Source of the DNA: Sneathiella sp.
Lineage (GTDB): Bacteria; Pseudomonadota; Alphaproteobacteria; Sneathiellales; Sneathiellaceae
Direction of reading: 5' to 3'
DNA length: 26,016 nt
Assembly (NCBI GenBank): GCA_002732675.1
Contig: NVRR01000002.1
Location: forward strand, 1 to 26,016
Positions 1 through 7,855 of the stretch are shown here, piece by piece. The first letter of the stretch is position 1. The number at the start of each line of letters is the position of its first letter. A program made the position numbers and the translations under genes. Below the pieces are notes generated by a model. The model did no database searches. It saw only the letters and a list, made by a program, of their open reading frames with translations, and was not told the origin of the DNA.

Positions 1-1
1 A

Positions 2-697
2 GCAACTGAAACCGCTGAATCAGATGTCATCACCAACCGCGCTGCGGCAATGGGTGAATGGTATAAAAGCGGCGGCATTGATCTTGGTGTCCATGGCCGT
101 GTGACTCACCTGATGCCTGGTGATGAGCTGATGTTCCATTCGGCAGAGCATCCACATGATAATTACGAGGCGTTTGCGTCCGGTTTATTGCGTGAAATGG
201 CCCGTGCAATTGGCTGCACCTACGAGCAGCTAACCGGGAACTATACGAACGCCACCTACTCAAGCCTTCGCATGGGCACTTCCGAAACGTGGCAGATTGC
301 ACTGCAACGCAGAGAGAACATTGTAGCCCCGTTTATGCAGTCTTCCTATGAGGCTTGGTTGGAAGAAGCCATTCGCATTGGCCGGGTGTCATTTCCAGGC
401 GGCATTACAGCGTTTTACCGCAACAAAACATCAGCCTGCAGAGCCTCTTGGATGGGACCAAGCAAACCATCGGCTGATGATTTGAAGACAGCAAAAGCGC
501 GCTCAATCGAAATCGGCAACGGACTCAAAACCATGCAGCAATCGGTGTCTGAGGAAGGCGTCGACTTTGACGATCACATGGAGCAACTGACCGCCGAAGT
601 GGAAATGTTTGATGACATGGGCCTCAACCATCCCTTGAAACAAGGCATCGATATTGAGCCATCCGAAGGCTTTGCCGCTGAAAAGGAAGGCGCATAA
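2..697 (+). CDS. Phage portal protein, lambda gpB family (5' truncated by window)
   Basis: The reading frame is open from base 2, so the visible 231 residues are the C-terminal part of a protein that is usually about 500 residues long. The first internal Met (base 50) is not a real start. The portal is the dodecameric ring at the capsid vertex through which DNA enters and leaves, and on which the head assembles. The segment with YEAFASGLLREMARAIG, then LTGNYTNATYSS and the Arg-rich ETWQIALQRRE stretch, is typical of the lambda/Phage_portal_2 family. The stop codon overlaps the next start (TAATG), showing translational coupling with the gpW-like gene. I am confident in the family; only the N-terminal half cannot be seen. 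Confidence 0.92.
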   Translation, partial: ATETAESDVITNRAAAMGEWYKSGGIDLGVHGRVTHLMPGDELMFHSAEHPHDNYEAFASGLLREMARAIGCTYEQLTGNYTNATYSSLRMGTSETWQIALQRRENIVAPFMQSSYEAWLEEAIRIGRVSFPGGITAFYRNKTSACRASWMGPSKPSADDLKTAKARSIEIGNGLKTMQQSVSEEGVDFDDHMEQLTAEVEMFDDMGLNHPLKQGIDIEPSEGFAAEKEGA

Positions 698-951
698 TGG
701 CTGTTGTCCTGACAGGCTTGGATTTGATCAACGAACCTTGCGCAGCCTATGCCGCGCTTTATCCGCAGTGGGTGAATTTCAAGGCTGGTGGTCAGATTGT
801 CGAGATTGAAGACAAGAACGGGCGGCGCACCAAGTGGTCATCTGCCAATTCAGGCGGGTTTGATGATGTGATGCGCGACCTTCAAAAGCGCTGCAATGCG
901 AAGTCTGGCCGCCGCCGCCGCTATGCCGTGGCTGCATCCTCCCGAACTTAG
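697..951 (+). CDS. gpW-like head-tail joining protein
   Basis: An 84-residue protein starting in the TAATG overlap with the portal stop. Lambda gpW is a small protein that binds under the portal after DNA packaging and prepares the site for the connector FII and the tail. The match I see is to the C-terminal part of gpW: a KNGRR turn, a strand, a short helix (FDDVMRDLQ) and a very basic GRRRRYAV tail, which parallels the basic tail of lambda gpW. In lambda, W lies before the portal gene B; here it follows it. It is slightly longer than lambda gpW (68 residues). The assignment rests on pattern and context, not on an alignment. Confidence 0.65.
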   Translation: MAVVLTGLDLINEPCAAYAALYPQWVNFKAGGQIVEIEDKNGRRTKWSSANSGGFDDVMRDLQKRCNAKSGRRRRYAVAASSRT

Positions 952-959
952 GAAATCCA

Positions 960-2240
960 ATGAGCAATAATCATTTGCCTCTAATCGCGAAAGCGGTTCA
1001 GAGGCCGCTACTGCTGCACCCAACAAAGGCAGAATGGATACTGCATGCTCTTTCCGGGCGCATTGGTTTTGATACGCCAGAGCCAGCCGGGCCGGATGCC
1101 AGCCGCTTTCGTGGTGATTGGCGCGATGGCATTGATCAGCATGGGGCATCTGCCAGCTACGCGGTAGAAAACGGCGCTGCAATTATCCCTGTTACTGCCT
1201 CGCTGGTAAATCGGGGTGCATGGGTTGGTGAGAATTCCGGGCTGCAAAGCTATGAGGGTATCGAATACCAACTCAAGCACGCCATGAGCAACGACAAGGT
1301 TGAGCGCATTGTGTTCGACATTGACAGCCCGGGCGGTGAAGCGGGCGGCATGTGGGGCATCTCTGAAGCCATTCGGGCATCGGGCAAGCCAACGGTCGCA
1401 TTGGTCAACGATATGGCCTGTAGCGCCGCTTATGGCATTGCGTCGGCCTGTGATCAGATCATCTGTTCGCCCACAAGCGTTGTTGGCTCCATTGGAGTGA
1501 TCCTTGTTCACATGGATTGGTCCAAGAACCTTGCAGAAGAAGGCATCACGCCGACCATCATTCATGCAGGCGCACGAAAGGCAGATGGCAATCCATACGA
1601 GCCATTGCCAGAAGCCGTGCGCGAGGATCTGCAAACCGAAGTTGACCGCTATTACGAGCGGTTTGTCGAGACTGTGGCCGCTGGCCGGTCTGGCATCACA
1701 CCTGAACAAATCCGCGCCACTGAAGCGCGTTGCTATATCGGACAAGACGCGGTTGCCGCAGGTCTTGCCGATGCCATCGGGACACTGGACAGCGTTCTTT
1801 ATCCAGAATCTCAAACTCAAACGCCCCAAGGCCGGGGCAATTCAAAGGGAAAAGCCATGTCGGGAGACAACCCTACGCTTGCGGCTGTAGCAGGCATTAC
1901 TGAAACTCAAATAAATGCGGCGGTTGATGCTGCACGCATTGAAGGCGCTACAGCAGAGCGGGAGCGGATTAAATCAATTCTCGCCTGTGATGCCGCTAGT
2001 GGCCGCATCGAAACAGCACAAGCATTGGCCTTTACGCCAGGCATGACCGCTGAAACCGCAACTGAAACATTAGAAACCGTGCCGCTGCCTGATGCCAACA
2101 CGGGTGCCAGTGTGATGGGCATGTCAGTGATCGAAACGGATGCTGACAAACCCAAGCCATCGGGCGGCACAACGCTCAAAAACCCCAATTACTATCTCAA
2201 CAAACGCCGCGATGCCGTGGCTGTTCAACAGGGAGTATAA
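960..2240 (+). CDS. Prohead protease, S49 (SppA/lambda gpC) family, with scaffold-like C-terminal tail
   Basis: A 426-residue serine protease that matures the prohead by clipping scaffold and portal. The S49 core is clear. An oxyanion-side DSPGGEAGG motif lies near residues 122-130, the nucleophile is Ser155 in ACSAAYGIAS, and the general base is Lys207 in GARKADGNPY, giving the Ser-Lys dyad of SppA-type peptidases. From about residue 300 the sequence changes to an Ala/Thr/Glu-rich helical tail, as in lambda gpC, whose C-terminal part is shared with the scaffold Nu3. AGGA lies just before the chosen ATG. It follows the gpW-like gene after 8 bp and precedes the decoration protein gene, as in lambda. 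Confidence 0.93.
   Translation: MSNNHLPLIAKAVQRPLLLHPTKAEWILHALSGRIGFDTPEPAGPDASRFRGDWRDGIDQHGASASYAVENGAAIIPVTASLVNRGAWVGENSGLQSYEGIEYQLKHAMSNDKVERIVFDIDSPGGEAGGMWGISEAIRASGKPTVALVNDMACSAAYGIASACDQIICSPTSVVGSIGVILVHMDWSKNLAEEGITPTIIHAGARKADGNPYEPLPEAVREDLQTEVDRYYERFVETVAAGRSGITPEQIRATEARCYIGQDAVAAGLADAIGTLDSVLYPESQTQTPQGRGNSKGKAMSGDNPTLAAVAGITETQINAAVDAARIEGATAERERIKSILACDAASGRIETAQALAFTPGMTAETATETLETVPLPDANTGASVMGMSVIETDADKPKPSGGTTLKNPNYYLNKRRDAVAVQQGV
1857..2240 (+). CDS. Nested capsid scaffold (Nu3-like), internal in-frame start in the protease gene
   Basis: Inside the protease frame an ATG at codon 300 is preceded by AAAGGGA with about six bases of spacing, a far better ribosome site than expected inside a gene. 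Starting there gives a 127-residue acidic, Ala/Thr/Glu-rich protein with a predicted helix around AAVDAARIEGATAERERIK. Lambda makes its scaffold Nu3 in the same way, from an internal start within gene C, and related phages with S49 proteases often do so. The scaffold would guide assembly of the gpE-like capsid and then be degraded. Expression is inferred from the ribosome site and the known arrangement; the sequence cannot prove it. Confidence 0.65.
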   Translation: MSGDNPTLAAVAGITETQINAAVDAARIEGATAERERIKSILACDAASGRIETAQALAFTPGMTAETATETLETVPLPDANTGASVMGMSVIETDADKPKPSGGTTLKNPNYYLNKRRDAVAVQQGV

Positions 2241-2243
2241 TTT

Positions 2244-2630
2244 ATGCCTGTGCTCACAGAAGGACGCCATACCGGCGAGTTCATTCTCACCGAGTCCAAT
2301 GGCAAACGGTCGCGCGATAACGTGACTGTTGCATTCACGGCGGCGGGCAAACTCGCTGCTGGCACCGTGATGGGTAAAATCACATTAACGGACAAGTGGA
2401 AGCCTCATGAAGATGGCGCTTCCGATGGTTCTGAAACCGCCGCTGGCATTCTCTACGACAACGTAGCAGCAGAGGCTGCAAGCGATGTTGTTGCCGTCAT
2501 GATTACCCGTGACATGGAAGCCAAACGAGGCGCTCTTGAATGGGATGCTTCAGTCAACACCACAGCCAAAGAAGACGCTGCCATTACCGAGCTGGCAGCC
2601 TTTGGCATCGTCATTCGCGAAGGAGAATAA
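2244..2630 (+). CDS. Head decoration protein, lambda gpD family
   Basis: A 128-residue protein. The gpD family binds as trimers at the threefold sites of the expanded capsid and stabilises it against internal DNA pressure. The N-terminus (GRHTGEFILTESNGKRSRDNVTV) and the GTVMGKIT strand, followed by an Asp/Ala-rich middle and the ITELAAFGIVIREGE end, match the usual pattern of this family. GGGAG stands upstream of the ATG. It lies three bases after the protease stop and directly before the major capsid gene, which is the lambda order C-D-E. Confidence 0.9.
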   Translation: MPVLTEGRHTGEFILTESNGKRSRDNVTVAFTAAGKLAAGTVMGKITLTDKWKPHEDGASDGSETAAGILYDNVAAEAASDVVAVMITRDMEAKRGALEWDASVNTTAKEDAAITELAAFGIVIREGE

Positions 2631-2633
2631 CCC

Positions 2634-3680
2634 ATGGTTATGCTTGACGTATTTAAACAGGATGCCTTCAGCTTTACCTCGCTGACGCATCGCATTCTTG
2701 AACGCCCATATATTCCCGGCTTGATCGGTAAGATGGGTTTGTTCGACGAGGATCCAATCAGCACCACATCAGTGGCGATTGAGAAAATGGGCCAATCCAT
2801 TCGCTTGATCGAGCCAACACCACGCGGCGGACCAGGTGAAACCGGCTCAAATGACAAGCGGAATGTTCGCCAGTTCATTGTTCCCCACTATCAGTGGGAT
2901 GGTTCAGTGATTGCGGATGAAGTGCAAAACCTTCGTGCGTTTGGTGAAGAAAATGAAGTCGAGACGGTTCTTGGCCATCTTGACAAAATTACCAATCGTG
3001 ATCTGCTTCGCATGGATGCAACCTTGGAACATCAACGCATTGGCGCAATCAAGGGTATCGTCATCACACGAGATGGTGCAACGCTCTACAATTGGTTCAC
3101 CGAGTTTGGTGTTACACCGCCTGCTGCCGTCAACTTTGCACTTGGCACGGCTGCAACGGATGTTCGCCTAAAATGCGAAGAAGTCATCTATGGTATTGAA
3201 GATGCGCTCGATGGCGATGCTGGCCTGGGCGATGTCCAGGTGGATGGTGTTGTTGGCCGGGATTTTTGGAATTTCCTCATAACACACCCCAAAGTGGAAG
3301 CGACTTACCAGAACTGGGAAGCTGCTGCTGCATTGCGGACCGGTCTAGTTCGCAGCACACCGTTTGAATTTGGTGGCATTCGTTTCCATCGCTACAAAAC
3401 CGGCAAAAAGGTTCGCGAGTCCAAAAACAAAGCTGGCGCAGCTATCGGAGCCTTTATTGGCACGGATGAAGCACGCTTTGTTGCTCGCGGCGTACCTGAA
3501 TTGTTCAAGACGGTGTTTGCACCTGCTGACTACAATGAAACCGTCAACACGCCAGGTCAGGCTCGGTATCTGCGCCTTAGAGAAAAAGACAACAACAAGG
3601 GCTATAATTTCGAAATGCAATCAAACCCGCTTTCGATCTGCGCACGCCCTGAGACATTGTTCAGCGGTACTCGCGTCTAA
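2634..3680 (+). CDS. Major capsid protein, lambda gpE family
   Basis: A 348-residue protein close in length to lambda gpE (341). It forms the icosahedral shell with the HK97 fold. Family features seen are the N-terminal FSFTSLTHRILERPYIPGLIGKMGLF block, the ISTTSVAIEK segment, the VPHYQWDGSVIADEVQNLRAFG block and the C-terminal NPLSICARPETLF ending. AAGGAG lies about nine bases before the chosen ATG at 2634; a second in-frame ATG two codons later is an alternative start. It is followed by the FII-like connector gene with a one-base overlap (TAATG). Confidence 0.93.
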   Translation: MVMLDVFKQDAFSFTSLTHRILERPYIPGLIGKMGLFDEDPISTTSVAIEKMGQSIRLIEPTPRGGPGETGSNDKRNVRQFIVPHYQWDGSVIADEVQNLRAFGEENEVETVLGHLDKITNRDLLRMDATLEHQRIGAIKGIVITRDGATLYNWFTEFGVTPPAAVNFALGTAATDVRLKCEEVIYGIEDALDGDAGLGDVQVDGVVGRDFWNFLITHPKVEATYQNWEAAAALRTGLVRSTPFEFGGIRFHRYKTGKKVRESKNKAGAAIGAFIGTDEARFVARGVPELFKTVFAPADYNETVNTPGQARYLRLREKDNNKGYNFEMQSNPLSICARPETLFSGTRV

Positions 3681-4054
3681 TGACCTGGCGGGAAGGGATT
3701 GCTGCGTCCGATGATGCATTGGATGCACATTTTGGCGAGCTTTTTGAGTTGATCCCACGCATTGCGGGAGCAAACACAAAGGGTGCCGATGATCCCAACC
3801 GGCGCGGGTTTTGCTTTGTCGGCATTTTCTATGATGACGATTCAACAATTGATGGAGCGCCAACACACAACCGGCGCTCCACTCAACCATCTGTATCTGT
3901 TCTGAACAGAAATATTGAAAACCCAATCAAGCACCGGGACTGGCTAAAGCAGCAATGCACCGGCGCGATTTGGGAGGTTACTCATCAGGCAGAAGACGGG
4001 ATTACCAAAACTGAATTTCATTTGGTTAAATCAGGCAGGGGGCCACGCACATGA
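3680..4054 (+). CDS. Head-tail connector, lambda FII-like
   Basis: A 124-residue protein whose start overlaps the capsid stop. Lambda gpFII (117 residues) sits at the head vertex and gives the tail its docking surface. The resemblance is in layout: an N-terminal helix (SDDALDAHFGELFEL), then FVGIFYDDDST, a PSVSVLNRN strand, a GAIWEVTHQAEDG strand-turn and a final strand (EFHLVKSGRGP). This parallels the GVFDDP, PSLFVR, FWVDRV..DDGG and LWLGRGVPP segments of FII. Its place after the gpE-like capsid supports the call. It ends in an ATGA overlap with the next gene. Moderate certainty; a different connector type is possible. Confidence 0.6.
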   Translation: MTWREGIAASDDALDAHFGELFELIPRIAGANTKGADDPNRRGFCFVGIFYDDDSTIDGAPTHNRRSTQPSVSVLNRNIENPIKHRDWLKQQCTGAIWEVTHQAEDGITKTEFHLVKSGRGPRT

Positions 4055-4833
4055 GCTTGCAACTGACAGCGGTGAGATTGGCAGCCATAGCTGCCCTCAC
4101 GAATGGTGGTGTTACCCCATACCCAACGATTGCCAAAGAAGAGGTGCATGATAGCCGCCAAGACCCGACCAGTGATCTTTATCCAGGGCAGTGGCGGCCT
4201 AACATTTCGATCTACACAGAGCAGGATGTGAACGATGAACCCAGCAATACGCCAGGGCGATTTCGTAAACGAGAAATTGGGCTGACCATTGGCTATGAGG
4301 TTGGCGCTTGGATGGTTGATGATGAGGACAATGAGGGCTACGCGGTGCCGGAAACAACGGCGCAACTGGAGCTGATGCTCGATATGATGTCGCATCAAAT
4401 CCGCACGGCGCTATTTGCACCTACGGTTTGGGGGCAGCTATGGCAGGATCAAATTCGAAAGATACTCTCTGTTTCATCCGTGCGGTATTCCACCTCGGAA
4501 CATCAATATCGAATGGCGAGCCGCGAACTCACCTTTGCCTTGGAAATAGCACCTGATTGCGACATTGGCTTGTGGACAGAGCAAGGCCCTGTTCCTGCGC
4601 CGCAAATCCCAGAGCCACTGGCAACGATATTGCAGACCATTATCGACAATGGCGATGGCGATACGCTGGCGCTGGCTAACGATCTGATTGCGCAAATTAC
4701 GAGCATCGGTCTGCCTCCTGATCAGTTCCCACTTGCGCCAATGAGCGGCTTCACTCTGGAAGTTCCGCATCCTGGCCCTGTGCAGTCAAACCAAACACCG
4801 CCGATTATCGCTGGCGGCCCGACCGACCTCTAA
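4051..4833 (+). CDS. Putative tail terminator/completion protein (Mu gp37 position)
   Basis: A 260-residue protein beginning in an ATGA overlap with the connector gene. I do not recognise strong motifs. The segment around QWRPNISIYTEQD, the later KREIGLTIGYEVGAWM and the ASRELTFALEIAP strand are typical of tail-terminator folds, in which a ring caps the tail tube. The C-terminal third is Pro-rich, with repeated Asp/Gly-Asp patches, and ends with an IIAGGPTDL tail. Position is the main support: it lies between the FII-like connector and the DUF2635 gene that precedes the sheath, which is where Mu encodes gp37. Function is inferred. Confidence 0.5.
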   Translation: MSLQLTAVRLAAIAALTNGGVTPYPTIAKEEVHDSRQDPTSDLYPGQWRPNISIYTEQDVNDEPSNTPGRFRKREIGLTIGYEVGAWMVDDEDNEGYAVPETTAQLELMLDMMSHQIRTALFAPTVWGQLWQDQIRKILSVSSVRYSTSEHQYRMASRELTFALEIAPDCDIGLWTEQGPVPAPQIPEPLATILQTIIDNGDGDTLALANDLIAQITSIGLPPDQFPLAPMSGFTLEVPHPGPVQSNQTPPIIAGGPTDL

Positions 4834-4850
4834 AAAACGAGAGATATCTC

Positions 4851-5075
4851 ATGGATACAATAACCGGGCGTCCAGCGCCGGGGGCAGTTCTGCTTGACCC
4901 ATCCAATGGTTATCAGGCCTTGCCCGCTGATGAGGATTCCACCGTTCCGCGCAACTCGCATTGGCTGCGATATCTCAAGCGCGGTGAATTTATCGAAGCT
5001 GCACCAGCAGTAAAAACCCCACCGAAAGTGGCCCCAAGCAAGGCCAACTCAAAACATGATGAGGATAAAGACTGA
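4851..5075 (+). CDS. DUF2635 family tail protein (Mu gp38-like)
   Basis: A 74-residue protein. The family signature is visible: VLLDPSNGYQALPADEDSTVPRN followed by HWLRYLKRGEF, matching the usual DP..g..LPa.G..Vp.s.yW.RRl.dGd pattern. The C-terminus is a Lys/Pro/Ala-rich, probably disordered tail. In Mu-like phages this small gene sits directly before the sheath, as it does here, and its exact role is not established. The start overlaps a short palindrome (GAGATATCTC) that also supplies the weak ribosome site. Its stop overlaps the sheath start (TGATG). Confidence 0.75.
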   Translation: MDTITGRPAPGAVLLDPSNGYQALPADEDSTVPRNSHWLRYLKRGEFIEAAPAVKTPPKVAPSKANSKHDEDKD

Positions 5076-6589
5076 TGTCCATCAGCTTTGAACGAATTCC
5101 GTCTGGCGGCTCGCAGTTGGTGCCGCTGTTTTACGCAGAAATTGGGTCTGGTGGTACGCCTTACACCCAGAACAAACGGCTTTTGCTGATTGGTCACATG
5201 ACTGAAACCGCCAATGCGGCAGCCGGTGCCAATGTTGGTACTGCCACAAAAGAACAGCCGTATTTTCTGGATGAGGTGAACGCATCTGGTTTGTTTGGCA
5301 GCCGTTCGATGCTCCGCCAAATGGCTGATGCTGCGCGGGCTATTTTCCCAACCGGTGAAATCCATGCCATGGCCATTGATGCGCCAACTGGTGTGGCTGC
5401 AACAGGCAAGATCACGGTTGGTGCCATCACGCTTGGTACGCAGGGCTCGCTTTACATTTATGTTGATGGTGAGCGCCTATCTGTTGGTGTGAATGCAACG
5501 GATACCAACGATACCGTGGCTACTAAAATCACGGCCGCCATTAATGCAAACATCGACCTGTCACTTGTTGCTGTTGTGAATGGCACGAACTCCAATGAAG
5601 TTGACCTGACAGCGCACCATGTGGGTGCACAGGGCAATGATGTCTCTGTTGAACTCGATTACCTTGGCGATGAAGGCCCGCTCTCTGCGACGCTTCTGAC
5701 CATTACGGTTATGTCTGGTGGCACAGGCACGCCCAGCCTGACAGATGCCTTTGCTGGCATGGGTTCGGAAGAATTCGATACCATTGTCTGTTATGCAAAT
5801 GACATCACATCCCTTGGTCAAGTTGAAGATGAACTGGGCAATATCAGCGGGCGCTGGTCACCAACACAGCAGCTTTACGGCCACTATATCACGGCCAAGA
5901 AAGGTACGGTTTCCAACCTGATTGCTATCATCGAACCGCGCAATGATGGCAACGCCTCGATTATCGGTTTGACTGGGAATCCAACACCACCATGGATTGT
6001 TGCTACCGAGGCTGCAGCATGGGTGGCGCTGACCACACAGGGCACGCCAGATATCAGCCGGCCATTGCAAACCCTGCCTCTTATCAAGGCAAAACCGCCC
6101 AAAACCAATCTTGACCGTCACAGCATTGCAGAGCGCAATTCCATGATAGCTGCGGGGGTTTCTACCCTGCATGTTCGGCGCGACGGAACCATGGCGATAG
6201 ATCGCTTGGTTACCACAGAGAAACGCAACCAATGGGGCACGCCTGACAACACATTCCGTGATTTGATTACGCGCTATCAGATGGTGCACTTTGTCCGATC
6301 CATGCGCACACGAATTGAAACAGAGCATGGCCGCAAGGCGTTAGCCCGCCGCAATCCAGGCAATAATTCGGGCGTCGCAACACCTGATGACATTCGATAC
6401 ACGCTGGAACACGAGTACCGCCGTTTGGAACTGCAGGCTTTGGTGGAAGACTCGGATTGGTTTGCTTCCCAACTGGTTGTCGAAATCAATGCCAATGATC
6501 CAACCCGCATCGACGTTCTGGCACCAGTGGATGTGGTCAATCAGCTTCGTATTGTCGCCATGCGCGCCGTTACATTTCTCCAGTCATAA
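5075..6589 (+). CDS. Tail sheath protein (Mu gpL-like)
   Basis: A 504-residue protein, close to Mu gpL (495). It forms the contractile outer cylinder that drives the tube through the envelope. It begins SISFERIPSGGSQLVPLFYAEI and continues with a KRLLLIGHM strand and an LFGSRSMLRQMADAAR helix, and has a Gly/Thr-rich inserted domain near residues 105-230. The C-terminal part carries TLHVRRDGTMAIDRLVTT, then the WGTPDNTFRDLITRYQMVHFVRSMR and EHEYRRLELQALVED segments typical of the Mu/gpL sheath core. It is translationally coupled to DUF2635 upstream and is followed after 12 bases by the tube gene. Confidence 0.94.
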   Translation: MSISFERIPSGGSQLVPLFYAEIGSGGTPYTQNKRLLLIGHMTETANAAAGANVGTATKEQPYFLDEVNASGLFGSRSMLRQMADAARAIFPTGEIHAMAIDAPTGVAATGKITVGAITLGTQGSLYIYVDGERLSVGVNATDTNDTVATKITAAINANIDLSLVAVVNGTNSNEVDLTAHHVGAQGNDVSVELDYLGDEGPLSATLLTITVMSGGTGTPSLTDAFAGMGSEEFDTIVCYANDITSLGQVEDELGNISGRWSPTQQLYGHYITAKKGTVSNLIAIIEPRNDGNASIIGLTGNPTPPWIVATEAAAWVALTTQGTPDISRPLQTLPLIKAKPPKTNLDRHSIAERNSMIAAGVSTLHVRRDGTMAIDRLVTTEKRNQWGTPDNTFRDLITRYQMVHFVRSMRTRIETEHGRKALARRNPGNNSGVATPDDIRYTLEHEYRRLELQALVEDSDWFASQLVVEINANDPTRIDVLAPVDVVNQLRIVAMRAVTFLQS

Positions 6590-6601
6590 GGAACCGATAT
6601 C

Positions 6602-6985
6602 ATGACAGATTGTTGTCGCATTAAGGGCGGTCGGATTGAATTTCGGTTCAACGGCCAAATCTATGAGGGCGAGGGTGATGTCACCATTATGCCCACCAAT
6701 ACAACCCGTGAGGAAGGCGCTACCACATCGGGTAAGGCCATCGTGCGGGCAACGCCTCGATCGTACGGGTTTGAAATCGAGAACTTCGTGCAGACCTGTG
6801 ACAATGATCCAATTGATCTTTGGTACGGCTGTGATCTTGATGCCACCGTGGTGGAAGTTGAGAACGGCACACGGCACCTGTTTACCGGGGGCATGATGGT
6901 TGGTGATCCGCAGGCAAACATTTCTCAGGGGCAATTGTCAGGCATGAAGTTCATCGCTGATGATTATCAAAAGCGGAGTTCGTAA
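6602..6985 (+). CDS. Tail tube protein (Mu gpM-like)
   Basis: A 127-residue protein, near the size of Mu gpM (118). It polymerises as the inner tube around the tape measure. The family pattern is visible: IKGGRIEFRFNGQIYEGEGDVTIMPTNTTREEG, then an RSYGFEIENF strand and the C-terminal SQGQLSGMKFIADD. AAGGAA precedes the ATG at normal spacing. It stands directly after the sheath, as in all Mu-like phages. The inserted DUF2513 gene then separates it from the tail chaperone gene. Confidence 0.92.
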   Translation: MTDCCRIKGGRIEFRFNGQIYEGEGDVTIMPTNTTREEGATTSGKAIVRATPRSYGFEIENFVQTCDNDPIDLWYGCDLDATVVEVENGTRHLFTGGMMVGDPQANISQGQLSGMKFIADDYQKRSS

Positions 6986-7067
6986 TAGACCCGCATAAAT
7001 ACCTAAGGTTGTGCAAATGATTATATTAGTTCAATGTTCCGAGTGTAACACGCTACGGATTGCTGAT

Positions 7068-7442
7068 ATGGAACGAGACATGGACTTGGTTCGCAAGATT
7101 TTTCTGGCTATTCAGAAAAAGGCAGACTTAATTCCGCGTTCAATGGAGATTGAGGGCTTTGATGAAGCCCTGGTTGCAAGGCATTTTGAGATGCTGCTTC
7201 ATGCTGGCTACATTGACGGCACCAGTCAGCAACTTGCAAGCCGAGCCTCTCCCACCATATTTGTGAAAGATATGTCTTGGGAAGGCCACGATTTCCTCGC
7301 GGCAATTGCTGAAGACACGGTCTTTGCCAAACTCAAGGCTGGAATGGGGAAAACAATTGCGACCGTTCCACTATCGGTGATCAAAGATACCGCTGTGGCG
7401 CTGGCTGGTGCCTACGCAAAATCCCAATTTGATTTGAGCTAA
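7068..7442 (+). CDS. DUF2513 family protein (moron in tail operon)
   Basis: I choose the ATG at 7068 because the family normally begins with a sequence like MERDMDLVRKIFLAI; this gives 124 residues. The longer frame could start at GTG 7011 or ATG 7017, the latter having AAGG eight bases upstream. The family core is visible as RHFEMLLHAGYIDG, then the hallmark DMSWEGHDFLAAI and the C-terminal helices. DUF2513 proteins are widespread in prophages and plasmids and have no established function. The gene is not part of the Mu-like tail set. It sits between tube and chaperone and is followed by its own terminator, both marks of a moron gene. Confidence 0.8.
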   Translation: MERDMDLVRKIFLAIQKKADLIPRSMEIEGFDEALVARHFEMLLHAGYIDGTSQQLASRASPTIFVKDMSWEGHDFLAAIAEDTVFAKLKAGMGKTIATVPLSVIKDTAVALAGAYAKSQFDLS

Positions 7443-7467
7443 CCACACCTCAAATTCAAACCGCACA

Positions 7468-7491
7468 GGCTCCCACATGGGGGCCTTTTTT
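7468..7491 (+). terminator. Rho-independent terminator after DUF2513 gene
   Basis: A seven-base-pair stem (GGCTCCC at 7468-7474 with GGGGGCC at 7479-7485, one G-T pair) closes a four-base loop and is followed by six Ts. It would end transcripts leaving the DUF2513 gene and should reduce read-through into the chaperone and tape measure genes unless the phage antiterminates. Confidence 0.85.
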
Positions 7492-7546
7492 ATTACCCAA
7501 ACCTCAACATAAAGGCCGCGTTTGCGAAGGCAACGCGTGAATAACC

Positions 7547-7855
7547 ATGACCAAAGTAAAGCTTAAAACCCCTATTGAAGTGCAACGTGATGGTGTGCTG
7601 ACAATGCTTGCTGAAATCGAAGTGAATGAGCCGAAAGTCAGCTTTGCGATGTCCAACGACATTCCAATGCGCACCATTGTGCAGGCTAGCGGCAAGGGAA
7701 GCACCGTCGAGGTCAAAACGGATTCGGCGATATTGGGTGTGTGGGCGCGTCACATGACAGGGCTTTCCACATCTGAGATGGAGCTGATTTCATTCCCTGA
7801 TTACTGCGAGGTCCAAAAGCAGGTGGAGGCGATCCTCGGCCCTTTGGTACGATAG
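7547..7855 (+). CDS. Tail assembly chaperone, short form (Mu gp41-like, Phage_TAC_7)
   Basis: A 102-residue protein. The sequence TKVKLKTPIEVQRDGVLTMLAEIEVNEPK and the central AILGVWARHMTGLSTSEMELISFPDYCEVQKQVEAIL match the gp41/gpE-type tail assembly chaperones. These coat the tape measure and recruit tube subunits during tail growth. Near its 3' end the message carries CCCTTTG at 7840-7846, in the phase of a canonical -1 slippery heptamer, 7 bases before the stop codon. The gene lies directly upstream of a frameshift extension and the tape measure, as in lambda G/GT and Mu. The ribosome site is weak. Confidence 0.85.
   Translation: MTKVKLKTPIEVQRDGVLTMLAEIEVNEPKVSFAMSNDIPMRTIVQASGKGSTVEVKTDSAILGVWARHMTGLSTSEMELISFPDYCEVQKQVEAILGPLVR

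Noticed and set aside
1008..1829. Long antisense frame, 273 codons
   Set aside because: It lies wholly opposite the S49 protease, whose motifs are clear, and has a composition typical of an antisense shadow.
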